A DNA stretch of 64,000 nt from Mesostigma viride (GCA_009746045.1 RPFO01000154.1:1286167-1350166); one strand, 5' to 3'; shown: positions 23,531-34,786, counted from the stretch's first letter. Notes: generated from the letters alone by a model not told the origin. Numbers and translations are program-made.

Positions 23531-23749
23531 TGCATTGAAATTATGGCTGGCTTACGTGTAGAGCGACTGGATGACCTAGACGGTGGGGCCGGAAACAGCT
23601 TGCTTGATCAGTGCGTGTGTTTCGAGCCTCTGGCCGGGAGTGTCTAGGGGTAAGCACCATTGCTGCGATCGCTCTCCCACCATTTACGAGGAAATACCTG
23701 AAAATGGGAAACCACTAAGGAACATATCAAGGAGACAACCACTAAGGAA

Positions 23750-23990
23750 CATATATTCATGGGGAGTACATATAGCACATATATCCCTGAGAAGGGGTAT
23801 GGCTTTTAATACATTCTGGGCTACTTCCTCACTGCTAGGGTAGGGTGTAAACTACACCTGCTCTGGGTGCACAAAGTGCACCTGCGCCACTATGTATTCC
23901 AGCAGTGAAGGTGCGGACATAGGGTGGAAGGTCATCATGGCTAAACAATGGCTAGGGCTGGCATGCATGGCTTCTCAGCCCCAGCAGCAG
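23750..23990 (-). mobile_element. Old copy of LINE-3 3' end
   Basis: GGGGAGTACATATAGCACAT … GGGGTATGGC … CTACTTCCTCACTGC … CTGCTCTGGGTGCAC parallels the copies at 27440-27690 and 29283-29740, with many substitutions. Confidence 0.55.
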
Positions 23991-25549
23991 CAACCCCGCG
24001 ATCAGTAACCCCGGATCGACTACATCCCGACACATCGACCAACCACGAGAAGCCCCAAGTGCCGCTGGCAGGCCGGGCGCGGGGACCTTAATTTATGTCA
24101 ACAAGAAACTGTGGAAGCCCCCCGGCCCGGGCTCCCCCGGGATAGAGCACTCAAGCTCACATCCCCATCTTAGTAGTGCTTAATGGTTGGGGAATGATGC
24201 AGACAATATTTGTTTAAACTCTTGTGTAATTATTTTTTCTAATGAGATTAATTAGCATAGTGCTCCGTGGCATGCCTTTGCGCATGACACGCAAGCACTT
24301 ACTTAAAATTATACTTAGCACTCAAGCTAGTTGTCTAGATGGGGGCAATCGACAGCCGACTTGAAATGATATTAGCGCCCAGCGTTATAGTATACCTTCA
24401 ATCAGCTCGACCTGGCACCTTGTGGCCGGCCATCAGCTTGCGCCTAAGCCGACGTCTCAGTGAGCCCACCTCACCTTTGCAGCATTAGCTATGTGCGTCA
24501 GCCTAGAAATGGTATTGCACTGGTTGTATTGCACCCACAGTGATGCGCCCCGGCACCAATTAATTAATTTATTAATGCTGTACGTGGAGAGAGCGCTCTG
24601 TGGCCCGCCCACTTGCGGCAGTGCTCGAGAGATCGAAGCTAGGGCACCATCCCTCGTTCTCGTTGTGTATATAGGGTTGAAGGTTCCTTTACTCTATATT
24701 GGCACCCACGTGACGCAGTCACGTGCTTATTAATTAATTATAATTGGTGAGGTCGGCCTCCTCGCTGAGGTCGAGCGTTTAATTGTTGCTTGTCAGAGCT
24801 AAGCCGCGATGGTGGAGGTGGTGGAGGTGGTGTCGTGCTTCAGCATGTCATCACGCCATTCCATTCCCGGCCGGGTCGTCATGTCGTCCTCGCAGTCGGG
24901 GAGCCAACTGCCAACCGAGCGCAGCTTCAATTGCGGCCTGAAGCAGGGTAGTGTACCGTGGTGTCATCTTTAAGAGGCGGAGCTGGGGCGGGGCCGGCCT
25001 GCCAGGCGCTGTAGGCCAGCTATACCTATAGGTATAGCTGGCCTACAGCGCCTGGCAGCCCGGCCTGTTTTGGGGCCGGGCTAGTTAATTCTAGACTGAC
25101 AGCACAGGTCTCGAGCACCATGCACGCATTCCACCCTGAATGCGCTGGGCAGACCCCAGCTCAGTGCATGCTCTTGAAATGAGCTTGATGTCGTCCTAAA
25201 CTGTAGCTACTAGCTAGCTGAGATGCAAATTATATGTACATACATGGGGAAGAAACTGAAATTAATGCCACATTGCTATAATACAGCCGGCCATTGGCAT
25301 GCATGTCTCTGGATTATGTTGGCTGCCAACACGCATGCAACATGCATCATCCCCCCCTCCCCCTCACGCCTCATCAATTATATGTCTTTTCTCATGCACT
25401 TATCGCGTGCCGGCCAGACCTGCCTTCATAATTTTCTAGTCATGATTCCCTCCCCACCATGCTATCCGGCAACTATACAGGGTGTGCATCCACAGTGCCC
25501 CGCTCTAGCTTCTCATGCGGCTCTGACATCCTGAACCGCGCTTAATTGC
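23991..25549. other. Non-genic stretch
   Basis: No coding exon was recognised. It holds a LINE-type 3' terminus at 24706-24740 (CACGTGACGCAGTCACGTG then TTATTAATTAATTA), a perfect 60-bp palindrome at 24999-25058, and short GC-rich runs. Confidence 0.6.
24999..25058. repeat. Perfect 60-bp palindrome, no spacer
   Basis: The left arm CTGCCAGGCGCTGTAGGCCA + GCTATACCTA (24999-25028) is followed at once by its exact reverse complement (25029-25058). GC-rich CCGGCC blocks lie just outside. It could form a cruciform or a 30-bp hairpin RNA. Confidence 0.95.
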
Positions 25550-27207
25550 GCACTAGCTGCCCTGGACGGCCACCTCAGCGAGACTCAGCACGGCTTCCGT
25601 CCCGGCCGCAACACCGTACAGGCGCTCTTCGCTACTCGCCGCCTTGTGGAAGAACTGCACCGCCTTCAGCCTGGTAAGTCCCCTCGGTCTGCACCTTGTG
25701 CTATAGTGGACTTCATCAAAGCCTTCGATTCGGTTTCAGTTCTGGCCTGCGCTGTGGGATCGACCGGCATCCTCGCTCTGTCCCGGATCCCCCGCCCCCC
25801 TTATTGCTGTCATCTGCAACCTGTATGAAGTGTCCACCACTTCGGTGCCCACTTCCTACGGGACCACGCCACCATGCCCTTTACAGAAGGGACGTGTGTG
25901 GCAGGGCTGCGTGCTGTCGCCCTACCTAGCTGTTCATTATTGTGACCAGTCGAATACGTAATGATTCAGGCCCGCAAGCTAGCGGTTTGCTCGCATTGTG
26001 GATAGGGAACAAGGGGTGCAGGTCCGCAACGATTTCTGGCATGGCGGGGCGAACACGGAGATGCGGCTGGCGGACATCATCTATGCAGACGACACAACCC
26101 TCTTCGAGGACACTGAGCACGTGAAGACGTGGCTTGACTCCCTGGCAATCGAGGCCCGTGTGGTGGGGCTTGAGGTCAGCAAGAAGACTGCATGAGGCTC
26201 TGGCGATCATGGGCTCGCTCAGCGCCCCCGCCCGACCTCTTTCTCCTAGACGGCTCTCAAGTCCTGTATCGGGGCCGTGTCAAGTTGCGGGACCTAGCTT
26301 ACTTCCCAGCTGCGAGGCCGATGTGGACTGGACCGTATCTCTATTTCCATCCCCATTCATATTCATCATCCTGAACGACTCGAACACGCGGACAAGATAA
26401 CGGCAGGCTTGAGCTACCAATTACCATGGTCCGGATTCTCCCGATTTCTGGCCTGCGCTGGTTACATCTCCTTGGTATCTCTCTTGCCTCAGGCACGGCT
26501 TTACGCCAATACCGGGCCCTGTGGCGCAAGCCCCTGGGAAAACTAGAAACAGGACCTGTTTAAGGTCCTGGTTCTCCCTGTTGTTACGTACGGGGCCGAG
26601 ACATGGACCCTCACTGCCGACCTTGGCAACAAGCTGGATGGCGCGGTCACCAACATGCTGCGATCAATTTATCGTGTAGGATACGCTGTTCATGTCGATC
26701 CGCAAGGAGGACCTGTATCTCGGCATGCCACTTATCACCAGCACCATCAAGCAGCGGCGCCTCGGATGCTAGTAGGGCACTTAGCTCGCACCACTGACCC
26801 AGGTAGACACCTCACGGGGCCCCTCTGCAGGGCTGCACCCCGCCCAGCCGGGCCGGCACCTCCTCACGAGAACATGGGGGGCCTAGGCGCGCCTCTCGGT
26901 GATTTGGAAAAAGATGATGGGCAAGGCCAAGTGGGCCCAGGTCATCGAGGACAACAACCCCCCTGCAGTACGTGGGGAAGGAGCGTGTTTGCAAGCACAC
27001 GTGGACGGCATGCCAGACAAGACCCCTAGGGCCACGGGCACCGTAGATCCATAGTAGGACTGTTCTGTATAAATAGCTTGTAGATATAGCTTGTACTATA
27101 GCTTAGACCGGTAGGCTTGCGTGTACCCCCCCATCCATCCATCCATCAGGGTTAATGCTCCGTGACTTCCCAACACTGGAGCACGAGTTTAATTAATTAA
27201 TTAATGC
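25550..27207 (+). pseudogene. Non-LTR retrotransposon (LINE-1 family here), 5'-truncated and decayed
   Basis: RT pieces appear in several frames: ETQHGFRPGRNTVQALFATR, IVDFIKAFDSV (motif A), RVWQGCVLSPYLAV (motif B) and RLADIIYADDTTLFEDTEHV (motif C, YADD, about 26080). Then come a C-terminal VVTYGAETWTLTADLGNKLD and GHLARTTDP. The frame is broken repeatedly, and a foreign dispersed repeat lies at about 26340-26490. The 3' UTR ends with CATCCATCCATC, a GCTCCGTGACTTCCC … GGAGCACGAG hairpin and a (TTAA)n-type tail at 27190-27207. No endonuclease domain is present. Confidence 0.85.
26340..26490 (+). repeat. Dispersed repeat inside the LINE fragment
   Basis: TTCATCATCCTGAACGACTC … CCATGGTCCGGATTCTCCCG ATTTCTGGCCTGCGCTGGTT ACATCTCCTTGGTAT is the inverse of 23345-23465. 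It interrupts the LINE coding sequence between the YADD block and the YGAETW block. Confidence 0.65.
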
Positions 27208-27421
27208 TATCCATTCCTCCACCACAGTGAGACGAACCATTGAGATGCGTGTTGTGTATGGTCAGCCCCCCATGAATATAAATTAATTGTGTTCGCGTCC
27301 TTCTCCCGGCCCCCATGCCCATTCACACGCAACAGACCTGTGGGTGAACCAAAACTAGAAATCGATCTGGAGAATCTGGCCGGATCATTGTAGCTAGCTC
27401 GATCCTGAACTCGTCTCATCC

Positions 27422-27700
27422 GTGTTTGCATCGATTGAATTGAATTGAATTGAATTGTAACATAACTCCGTTGGGAGTATATGTAGCACATAGCCCAGAG
27501 AAGGGGCATATGGCCTATCATACATTCTAAGCGACTTCCTGCAAGGGTGGGAATGTAAACAACACTTGCTCTAGGTGCACTAGGGCACCTGCAACACCCA
27601 GAGTTTCAGGCAACACCCAGCTAAGGGGAGCCTGTCATAGGTGGGGAAGATCAGCACAGCTATACAAAAGCTAGGCATCGATCCATGATTAATATCCTGG
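27422..27700 (-). mobile_element. LINE-3 3' end with (CAATT)n tail
   Basis: On the minus strand a segment ends CTATGTGCTACATATACTCC … GGAGTTATGTTA and then (CAATT)4-5 at 27426-27448. A parallel copy with the same tail is at 29265-29740. Only 3' sequence is seen. Confidence 0.65.
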
Positions 27701-27844
27701 TGACAACTATATCCTGGACTGTAGAAGAGTTAGACAGTGGCCTTGTACATGCACGCCTACTACAGGCACTATACCAGCTGGTTAAATTAAAATTTAAAAA
27801 TTAAATTATAACATGCCTCCGTTGGGAGATCATTAATTAATTAA

Positions 27845-29191
27845 CCCATACTCCGTCAGGCCATTTTTGGCACTTTCAGACCCCTAAAATTGCCAAAAAT
27901 CATAACTCATAGACCACAACTCCAAATACCCCCAACCAAGATGCTAGGAGTATCTACACTTCAAGGGCTTTCATAATATGCAATAATATCATGAGTCTAA
28001 TTAGTCCTTTGGATGATACCTTCAGTCAAAGTGAGCCAAAAGACGATCATTTTGTGCCAAGAAAAAGTATACCCCCCCCCCTTCTACAGAGGGGAGGGTC
28101 AGAAACCTCAAACCCAACATTGGACAATTTAGTTGGATAGTCCAATGGTGCTTTCCTTTGGTCAAACTACCCGGATAGCCCATTTGACCCATACCATGCC
28201 CGCGTTTACGTGTGTGGCTCACGCGCGCGCAAACAGCCAACTATGCCATGCCATACAATGATGCAATATAATTGACCACAATAGACAGCCAAATATGCTG
28301 GAATACAAATATGAAGCCACCTGACACTCACTGAACGGTATCCCCCAAGAAATGCCACAAACTGTGCAACATAATGGCTAATACCCCTCCTTGAGCAGGC
28401 ATGGAAGGCAGTTGCAATTACCACTAATATATCCACCATCAGACATGTATGAACGTACGAGTTTCCATGCAACCAACACGGAAACGAATCGCCGCACCTG
28501 CCTCGATCACGACCTGGCCGGGTTCCGCTGGCCGACATGCTCATACGTCCCGGATACTGATGCTAGTGGCACAGGCAGCCATATCCGCTCTATCCATGCA
28601 TCCGTCATGATAACCATGTTGATTTATCTATGCAAAGATGACGTCTAACGCGTCGACGTTCCCAGCAGATGGTGCGCTGCGGACTTCCGTAAAACAATGT
28701 AAGGCCCAGGCGGAAAGAAGCTACCAAGAAACCAAAAAGAAACCGGCGATACCAAACGGGACGTCTCCTCTGATGGTGGCGACCAAGACAGAGATAATAA
28801 CCACTGCGTATTTTCACAGTTCCGTGAATCTGATAATTCTTGACGAACCAACATAATGCATCATCGTTCAGGGGTAATCATCTGACCCATTTCAAGCTGC
28901 GGAACCCCAAATTTCCACCAGATGGCACGTTGACAGCCATATCTCGCTATCCGCGCGCGCAACGGTCAAAAATGTTAGCAAAAGTCACGTGATGCACAGC
29001 CTGGCAACGTGGTATTTAGGTGGCTATGGCGCAATTATCCCACCAACCTAAGCATTTACGTTCACATTGGGTCTGTCCCGAGTTGCCTGACCACTTACAT
29101 CCGTACCCGATGGCGCGGCGCTCGCGCAATATTTTGCCACGTGGCGGGGGGTGCAAGTGTATCCAAATGGATACACTTGACGGAGTATGGG
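27845..29191. mobile_element. TTAA-flanked DNA element with 14-bp inverted termini (piggyBac-like, non-autonomous)
   Basis: The termini CCCATACTCCGTCA (27845-27858) and TGACGGAGTATGGG (29178-29191) are perfect inverted repeats, and both ends are bordered by TTAA. The left end interrupts a LINE-2 3' UTR (…GGGAGATCA). A sub-terminal palindrome GTATCCAAATGGATAC lies at 29159-29174. The 1347 bp contain no convincing transposase on either strand. A TTAA target and termini starting CCC are hallmarks of piggyBac, so the assignment is by termini only. Confidence 0.7.
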
Positions 29192-29264
29192 TTAATTAAT
29201 AGACACGTGACTGCGTCACGTGAGCATAAGTCCTCAGCTAGTGGGAGGGGAACATGGGATGGAA

Positions 29265-29740
29265 TGGATTGAATTGAATTGAATTGAATTAATGTAACAT
29301 AACTCCGTTGGGAGTATATGTAGCACATAGCCCTTGAAGGCGCACACGCCCTCGGGACCCTGTGGGCAAGCCACCTCCCCCCAAGCGGAGGCGTTTTGAT
29401 GAGTAGTGCAGTTAGGATTTTCTAGATAGAGTTAGGATAGTTCGATCACGCGGCTTCCTCCACCCCATCCATCATGAAATATGTGCTACATGACCTCCCC
29501 ACGGAGGCATGTTATAATTTAATTTAATTTTTAATTTAATAGCCCTTGAGAGGGGGCATATGGCCTATCATAGTACATCCTAAGCTACTTCCTGCAAGGG
29601 TGGGGATGTAAAGGACCCTTGCTCTAGGTGCACCAGGGCACTTGCATCCCCATGATCTTCAACTTGAGCTATGCCCAGCGCGAAGGGGGAGCCTGTCATG
29701 GGGGGGAAGATCAGCATAGCTATACAAAAGCTAGGGCATG
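29265..29740 (-). mobile_element. LINE-3 3' end, split by a LINE-2 insertion
   Basis: The (CAATT)n tail end (29265-29290) and the ACTCCGTTGGGAGTATATGT block are separated from AGAGGGGGCATATGGCCTAT (29549 on) by the insertion at 29338-29540. Similarity to 27422-27700 resumes after it. Confidence 0.7.
29338..29540 (+). mobile_element. LINE-2 3' end, 9-bp target duplication
   Basis: 203 bp lie between AGCCCTTGA at 29329-29337 and at 29541-29549. The insert encodes the C-terminus DPVGKPPPPKRRRFDE and a stop. A UTR with CGGCTTCCTCCACCCC and TGTGCTACATGACC follows, then a (TTTAA)n-type tail. This is a 5'-truncated target-primed insertion. Confidence 0.8.
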
Positions 29741-29894
29741 GCGTCTCAGCAGAGAGTTACTCCCTGCATGGGCACAACATAACTAAATAAAGCTAGGCAT
29801 CATGGAATGGATGGTATAAGCTATCTAGGTCCTAGTTACAGGGGTGTGGGCACCGCGGCCCGAATCGCTATGAATGCCATACTTGGTCACACGC

Positions 29895-29999
29895 GGAGCC
29901 CCCACAGGCTTGGGAGATCATGTAGCACATATTCCATGATGGATGGGTGGAGTGGAGGAAGCCGCGTAATCGAACTAACCTAACTCTAAGCTATCTAGT
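29895..29999 (-). mobile_element. LINE-2 3' UTR, left half of a split copy
   Basis: It matches the inverse of the 29338-29540 copy from GGGAGATCATGTAGCACATA to GCTATCTAGT. It continues at 49706 after the nested LINE-1 and gypsy insertions (ATCTAGT duplicated at 29993-29999 and 49699-49705). Confidence 0.75.
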
Positions 30000-30014
30000 C
30001 TTTACGCCAGTACC

Positions 30015-30587
30015 TGTTACGTCGCGTAACTTTTGTTGTTGTTACGGACGTAAATTAGGTCCTTTGTGCCTCAGCCATTTCGAGACAGTCCGTTGACTTT
30101 CCTAAGCTTACGTGTAGTTAGGACCTTTTTGGCCGGTTGGTACCGGGCCTTGTGACGTGGCAATCGTACAGTATGGTGGCTTGGTGCAGTCGCGCCGCGC
30201 TGCGTACTTTAGTAGTGGTCCTTTATCCTCCGTTTGAACCTTGTGGACATGCGTTGGTCCTGTAGGCGAGGGTCGGTGTCGGCCCGAGCATACACGCATG
30301 TCGGCGATCATTTATGCAGCGGTTGTCCTTCGTGAATCGCACTCGGCGTGTATTATGGAATTGTAATACATCGTTTTGGGTCGTGAATTTACCAGTGTTT
30401 ACTTCGTAGTGTCCCGGCATTATTTGGTATATGGCGTACAGTAACCGCATGTATCGGAATGCATTGAGAGCAGAGTCGTCGCGTCCTAGGTCTTATAGCC
30501 AATACAGCTCCTCATCGCTAGGTACCCTCACTAGTTTAGGTAAGGTTAGGCGCGGGGTTTGGGATCGAGTAGAGCCTGGGCGTAACA
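30015..30587 (+). repeat. 5' LTR of the gypsy element
   Basis: 573 bp, TG…CA with 7-bp inverted ends TGTTACG/CGTAACA. It differs from the 3' LTR at two positions that I could find (near 30302 and 30574). Confidence 0.95.
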
Positions 30588-30588
30588 A

Positions 30589-30606
30589 TGGTAGCGGAGG
30601 TTTAGG
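30589..30606 (+). other. Primer-binding site of the gypsy element
   Basis: TGGTAGCGGAGGTTTAGG begins one base after the LTR. It would pair with a tRNA 3' end …CCGCUACCA, of the kind seen in initiator-Met tRNAs of some eukaryotes. The tRNA identity is inference. Confidence 0.65.
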
Positions 30607-31114
30607 TAGACGCGACGAAGCTCCCTTGCAGCACTATACGCCAGAGGCCTTCCGCGGCCAGGGCACAGAAGAAGACATCCTCTTGACAGGTAAGGGGCGG
30701 GTCGCCTGCAAGCTAGGGGGGTAGTGCTGCCCGATCCGGGACACGCCCTGCTTAGAAGTTAGACCTGCTCAAAGCGGATAACTCCTCACGTAGATAGTTT
30801 CTTTTCCTCTTCCTTCTGTGTGTGCATTTCCTTGCTGGGTGCTGTTTGACGTTAGATAGTGGGTTGGCCGGTTCCGTTGTGCCGGTTAGCGAGACGATTA
30901 GCGTCTCGGAAGACTCCACCTCTTTTCCGTGCTTGCTGCTGCGTTTCTTTAGATGATTTCTCGTGCAGAGCCTTGAGCCGCCTGCTCACATACAAACCGG
31001 TGCTGGCTTCCTCGTCTACTTTCTGGATTCTGCCTTCAGATCCGGCAACGACAGCCGAGCCTACACCTACTGTAAAGTCTAGTCCCTCAGAGTCACCTAA
31101 ACAAGGTACGTACC

Positions 31115-31546
31115 ATGCAGGGTGCTGGGCGCCAGCGTTTTTCTAACCGTCCTCGTTCCAGTTCCTCTAGTAATAATAGCCGTGCTAAATACTATGCGGT
31201 CATCACCTCTTCTTGGTCTTGTATTTTCCTTTCTTGGGCTGATGCCCGTTCCGTGATTAATAATTCCTCTGTTCCTGTTCTTAGATATAGGAAGTTTCAC
31301 CTCTTTGAAGAAGCACAACAGTTTTGCCTTTGGTATAGTCAAACCGACATAGGACTCCATTCTCGCCCTACACGTCCTCCTCCTGAAATTCCCACTGCAG
31401 ATATTTCTCCTCCTCATATCCCTGACAGCTTCCTTACTCCTTTACCTTCTCCTACCCGTGAACGTGGGTCTTCTTCCTCCTCTATTGAAACCCCTCTTAC
31501 CGTGGAATTTGGTTCCTTGTCAATCACCGTGACCAAGAAGGAGTGA
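31115..31546 (+). CDS. Accessory ORF with a Cauli_VI / RNase H1 hybrid-binding-like domain
   Basis: A 143-aa frame lies upstream of gag in the gypsy leader. Residues about 26-72 read KYYAVITSSWSCIFLSWADA, RSVINN…VLRYRKFHLFEEAQQF. This follows the pattern of the small domain at the N-terminus of eukaryotic RNase H1 and of caulimovirus protein VI (YYAV…G(I/V)F-W…F(K/R)KF…EA…F), which binds RNA:DNA hybrids or dsRNA. The C-terminal half is Pro/Ser-rich. The start is the only ATG near the frame's beginning. A role in reverse transcription or translation of the element is inference. Confidence 0.6.
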   Translation: MQGAGRQRFSNRPRSSSSSNNSRAKYYAVITSSWSCIFLSWADARSVINNSSVPVLRYRKFHLFEEAQQFCLWYSQTDIGLHSRPTRPPPEIPTADISPPHIPDSFLTPLPSPTRERGSSSSSIETPLTVEFGSLSITVTKKE

Positions 31547-31790
31547 GCTAGATTGTTCTTTCCTTTTTCCTTGCTAAAGTGGATGCCACTTCCCTTTGTT
31601 TTTTTTTGGTCATGCCCCATTTGACCTGAATTTATTTTCTTTTTGACCTGATTTTCTTTTATCCTTGATCTGATTTTATTTTAGTTGTGGTCAGATTTTT
31701 GTTCGGTCCTTGACCAGATTTTTGTCTTATCCTTGTTCAGCTTGTTAACTTTTCCTCGTCCAGTGTATTTCTTTCCTTTGCACCTCAAAC

Positions 31791-33491
31791 ATGTCCTCTC
31801 AACCGTCTCTTGGTGGGGGTATGTCTCCCATTAACCAACGTTCCTCAGGTGTTACTCCTGGTGTTAATCCTGGTACTCCTCAGTTGGCTATGGGTAATAG
31901 ACGTGATTCCTTGGACACTGTCCATCACTTGACTCCTCCGTCTCAGAGTGTACGTTCTGACAGTACTCCCTCTACTCCGTCCTTTCACCGTTCACCTATT
32001 ATTCCTCCTCCTACGTTTGAGGCGCGTACTAGGGCTACTGCCCCATCCTCTGCTATTCCTCCTGGTAATGCTGGGCATCCCTCTGTGTCTGTACCCTCTC
32101 AGGCTCCTCAGGTGTCAGCCCCTCGTGGTGTACGTAGTCTCGCTCCTGTGGGCCCTACTGGGTATCCTACTGCCATTCCTACACATCCTCCTGCTTCCTG
32201 GGCATACCCTGATACGGCCTATGAAGCAGCCCAATTCCCGTCGCGTGTAGCAGAATTAGAGATTAATCAGGATTTTAGCACCATGCCTCTCCATGATAAA
32301 AACTATGATCATTTTTCCTATTCCACAATGAGAGAAGCCTATACTGTTCCTCACACCTCGGGTCACCGACCTGACTCTGTGGCGCCCTCACGTCCTCTTC
32401 CTAAGACCTATCCTGCTCCTCATAATTGGTTACTGCCTGAGTATGTGCCTGTGGAAAAGAGTGGGCCGATGGATAAAACTGATCCTTCTCGTGCATCTAA
32501 GCCCCCTCCCCTTCCCACCTTTACTAGTGTGCCTAAGTTAGATACCAGTTCCACTCCTCAGCAGTTTTTCACCTTTCTTATGCTCCTCACTCAGCAGACG
32601 GCCTCTTGGGAACAGTATTATAGGTGGAAACTCCCTGATGTTGTTCTTGTCCCTCATTACCTTACCACGTGTGTGGCCCCTGCCCTTGTCACCCTTATTC
32701 AATGTGAGTCCCTCGCGTCGCATGCATACCCTAACTCAGTAGCAGAATTGTTTAGGAGATTGGAAAATCATGTCGTGCCTCCAGACGCTGATTGGCAAGA
32801 ACGCCTTAGCTTTGGATCCCTTGAGCAAGGCAATAAAACTTATAGGGAATATCAACGCGAATTTGATGCCCAGATGGTACGCATTCGAGACCTCTCGGGT
32901 GCGGAAGTCCGTGCTCGCTTCTTGCAAGGTCTTAATAAAAACCTCTTGCGTGAAGTTAAGAAACAGTTTTCTGCTTATCGTTTTCGCGACCTTCCTCTGG
33001 CTGCGGTTCGTACCCATCTCCTCCGTGTTGCTGATTTTATGTATGCTCCTGCTCCTGTCCGTACTAGGGTCCATAACCTTGTCCTCACCCCTGAAGAAGA
33101 AGAGGCATATGTAGAAGAATTAGATATTTGTGTTACAGATGTATCTGCATTGGATGTGTCTCACATCACGTGTTATCACTGTCATGAGGTGGGCCATCTT
33201 AAGAGGGAGTGCCCCAAGTTTCTTTCTGGAGCCCCCCCTCATCCCAATGCCCGCCCTCCGCGTACTCCTCAGCGGGCCTCTCCCCTTCGCCCACCCTCTG
33301 GTCGTTCCTCTTCTGCTCCTCAACCCTCTCGGTTAAATGCTGTACAGACAGGCTCCTTAGTGAATCCCCATTCTGATCAGGATGCCGTCCCCTCTCAATA
33401 CCCGCGTGATTCTCCAGCAATGGCCTTCTCACCCGGGTTTCCTCCAGGGTTCGTTCCCTTGGATGATGTAGGGGGGGAGGGAAAACAGTAG
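31791..33491 (+). CDS. Gypsy Gag (capsid-nucleocapsid), intact
   Basis: 566 aa from ATG 31791. A Pro/Ser/Thr-rich N-terminal 220 residues is followed by a retrotransposon-gag capsid region (about 245-420: TPQQFFTFLMLL, SVAELFRRLENHVVP, REYQREFDAQMVRIRDLSG, ARFLQGLN, LREVKKQFSAYRF). A CCHC zinc knuckle reads CYHCHEVGHLKREC (C-X2-C-X4-H-X4-C, about 460-473), then a Pro-rich tail. It assembles the virus-like particle and packages RNA. The frame is uninterrupted, unlike pol. Confidence 0.9.
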   Translation: MSSQPSLGGGMSPINQRSSGVTPGVNPGTPQLAMGNRRDSLDTVHHLTPPSQSVRSDSTPSTPSFHRSPIIPPPTFEARTRATAPSSAIPPGNAGHPSVSVPSQAPQVSAPRGVRSLAPVGPTGYPTAIPTHPPASWAYPDTAYEAAQFPSRVAELEINQDFSTMPLHDKNYDHFSYSTMREAYTVPHTSGHRPDSVAPSRPLPKTYPAPHNWLLPEYVPVEKSGPMDKTDPSRASKPPPLPTFTSVPKLDTSSTPQQFFTFLMLLTQQTASWEQYYRWKLPDVVLVPHYLTTCVAPALVTLIQCESLASHAYPNSVAELFRRLENHVVPPDADWQERLSFGSLEQGNKTYREYQREFDAQMVRIRDLSGAEVRARFLQGLNKNLLREVKKQFSAYRFRDLPLAAVRTHLLRVADFMYAPAPVRTRVHNLVLTPEEEEAYVEELDICVTDVSALDVSHITCYHCHEVGHLKRECPKFLSGAPPHPNARPPRTPQRASPLRPPSGRSSSAPQPSRLNAVQTGSLVNPHSDQDAVPSQYPRDSPAMAFSPGFPPGFVPLDDVGGEGKQ

Positions 33492-33577
33492 ACCTGTCAG
33501 CAGGGGGTAGCCTGGTCAGGTCCTCAGCTAGTACCCCAAGCCCTGAAAAATTTTGTTTACCTGTTTTTGTCACTACT

Positions 33578-34786
33578 GTGGATGCTGCATCCTCTGCACC
33601 CCTGCGTGTGCGTCCTTTGATGTTTCTAAATGGTGGCCTTACCGTTCCTACTACCGTGGTAGACCCTTTTCTGCGTCCTCATGATATCCTCAATGTTTCT
33701 GTCCTCGTAGATAGTGGGGCTGCCAGCTCCTTTGTAAGTGAGGCCCTTGTTAGGAGACTAGGATTAGTATCTACCCCTCATGCCTCTCCAGTGACTGTAC
33801 ACTATGCTGATGGTCGCACCAGTCACTCTCCTGGGACTGTATCCTTACCACTCCTCATTCAGGGTCGCCAGATTAAATTGGTGGCGACCATAGGTCCTAT
33901 AACGACTGCGGATATATTGTTGGGCTTAGATTGGCATCAAGACCACAAAATCACTATTAATTATGACACTATGGTTATCTGGTTCCCTGACAATTCTTAT
34001 TGGGTGCCTGAACGACACTATAAGGTAGAAAATCTTTCCTTGGTGGATATTACTCCTCCGCCTCCTCCTCAGCCTCCTCCTAGGCGTAGTATATCTGATG
34101 TCATAATGACTAAAGATCAATTACGAGCAGAACTAAAGGAAAATGGATATTTATTATGTATGTTCCTCCAATTGGAAATACAAGAAATACCTATTAATAA
34201 TGTGGGAATAGATCCTGATAAACCCAATGCAATAGGAGTAGGGTTTGACAAAACGGAGTTAGCCCGCTACATGGCTGTTATTGATTCCTCTAAGGTCTTT
34301 GAAGAAAAGACCCCCTCATACCCTCCTCCGCGTCCTGTTTTGCATCGTGTTGTGATTAAAGATGGTGCTGTTCCTACGCACTCCCCTATGTATAGAATGG
34401 GCCCTACAGAGCTTAAAGAATTAAAGCAGATTCTCGTAGACCTTTTAGAGGCAGGTTTAATAGAACCCAGCAATTCCCCATATTCCGCTGGTGTTTTGCT
34501 AGTTCCTAAGCCAAATGGCAAGTTCCGCTTGGTTACTGATTATCGTAAATTGAATGACATTACTGTAAAATCTAAATACCCCTTGCCTAGAATAGACGAT
34601 ATTTTTAATAAAGTTAAGGGTTCCTCCTGTTTCACTGTCCTTGATTGCGCGGATGGGTTTTGGCAGTTGCGGATAGCTCCGGAGGATTGCCACAAAACTG
34701 CCTTTGCCACTCCTTTCGGACACTACCAGTTTAGGGTTGCGGCAATGGGTTTATGCAATTCCCCTCCTCCTTCCAGATGCTTATGA
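33578..34786 (+). pseudogene. Gypsy pol, protease and N-terminal reverse transcriptase
   Basis: The frame opens upstream of 33578 without an ATG, so expression as part of Gag-Pol is likely. Aspartic protease: VLVDSGAASSFVSEALVRRL (DSGA catalytic) and ILLGLDW. RT follows: SPYSAGVLLVPKPNGKFRLV, TDYRKLNDITVKSKYPLPRI, then motif A VLDCADGFWQLRI (first catalytic Asp) and TAFATPFGHYQFRVAAMGLC. The frame then breaks near 34757-34765 (one-base shift), and the correct frame resumes as FPSSFQMLMND. Confidence 0.88.

Noticed and set aside
25646-26400. A host reverse-transcriptase gene
   Set aside because: The RT motifs are split among frames with stops and end in a LINE 3' tail, so this is a dead LINE.
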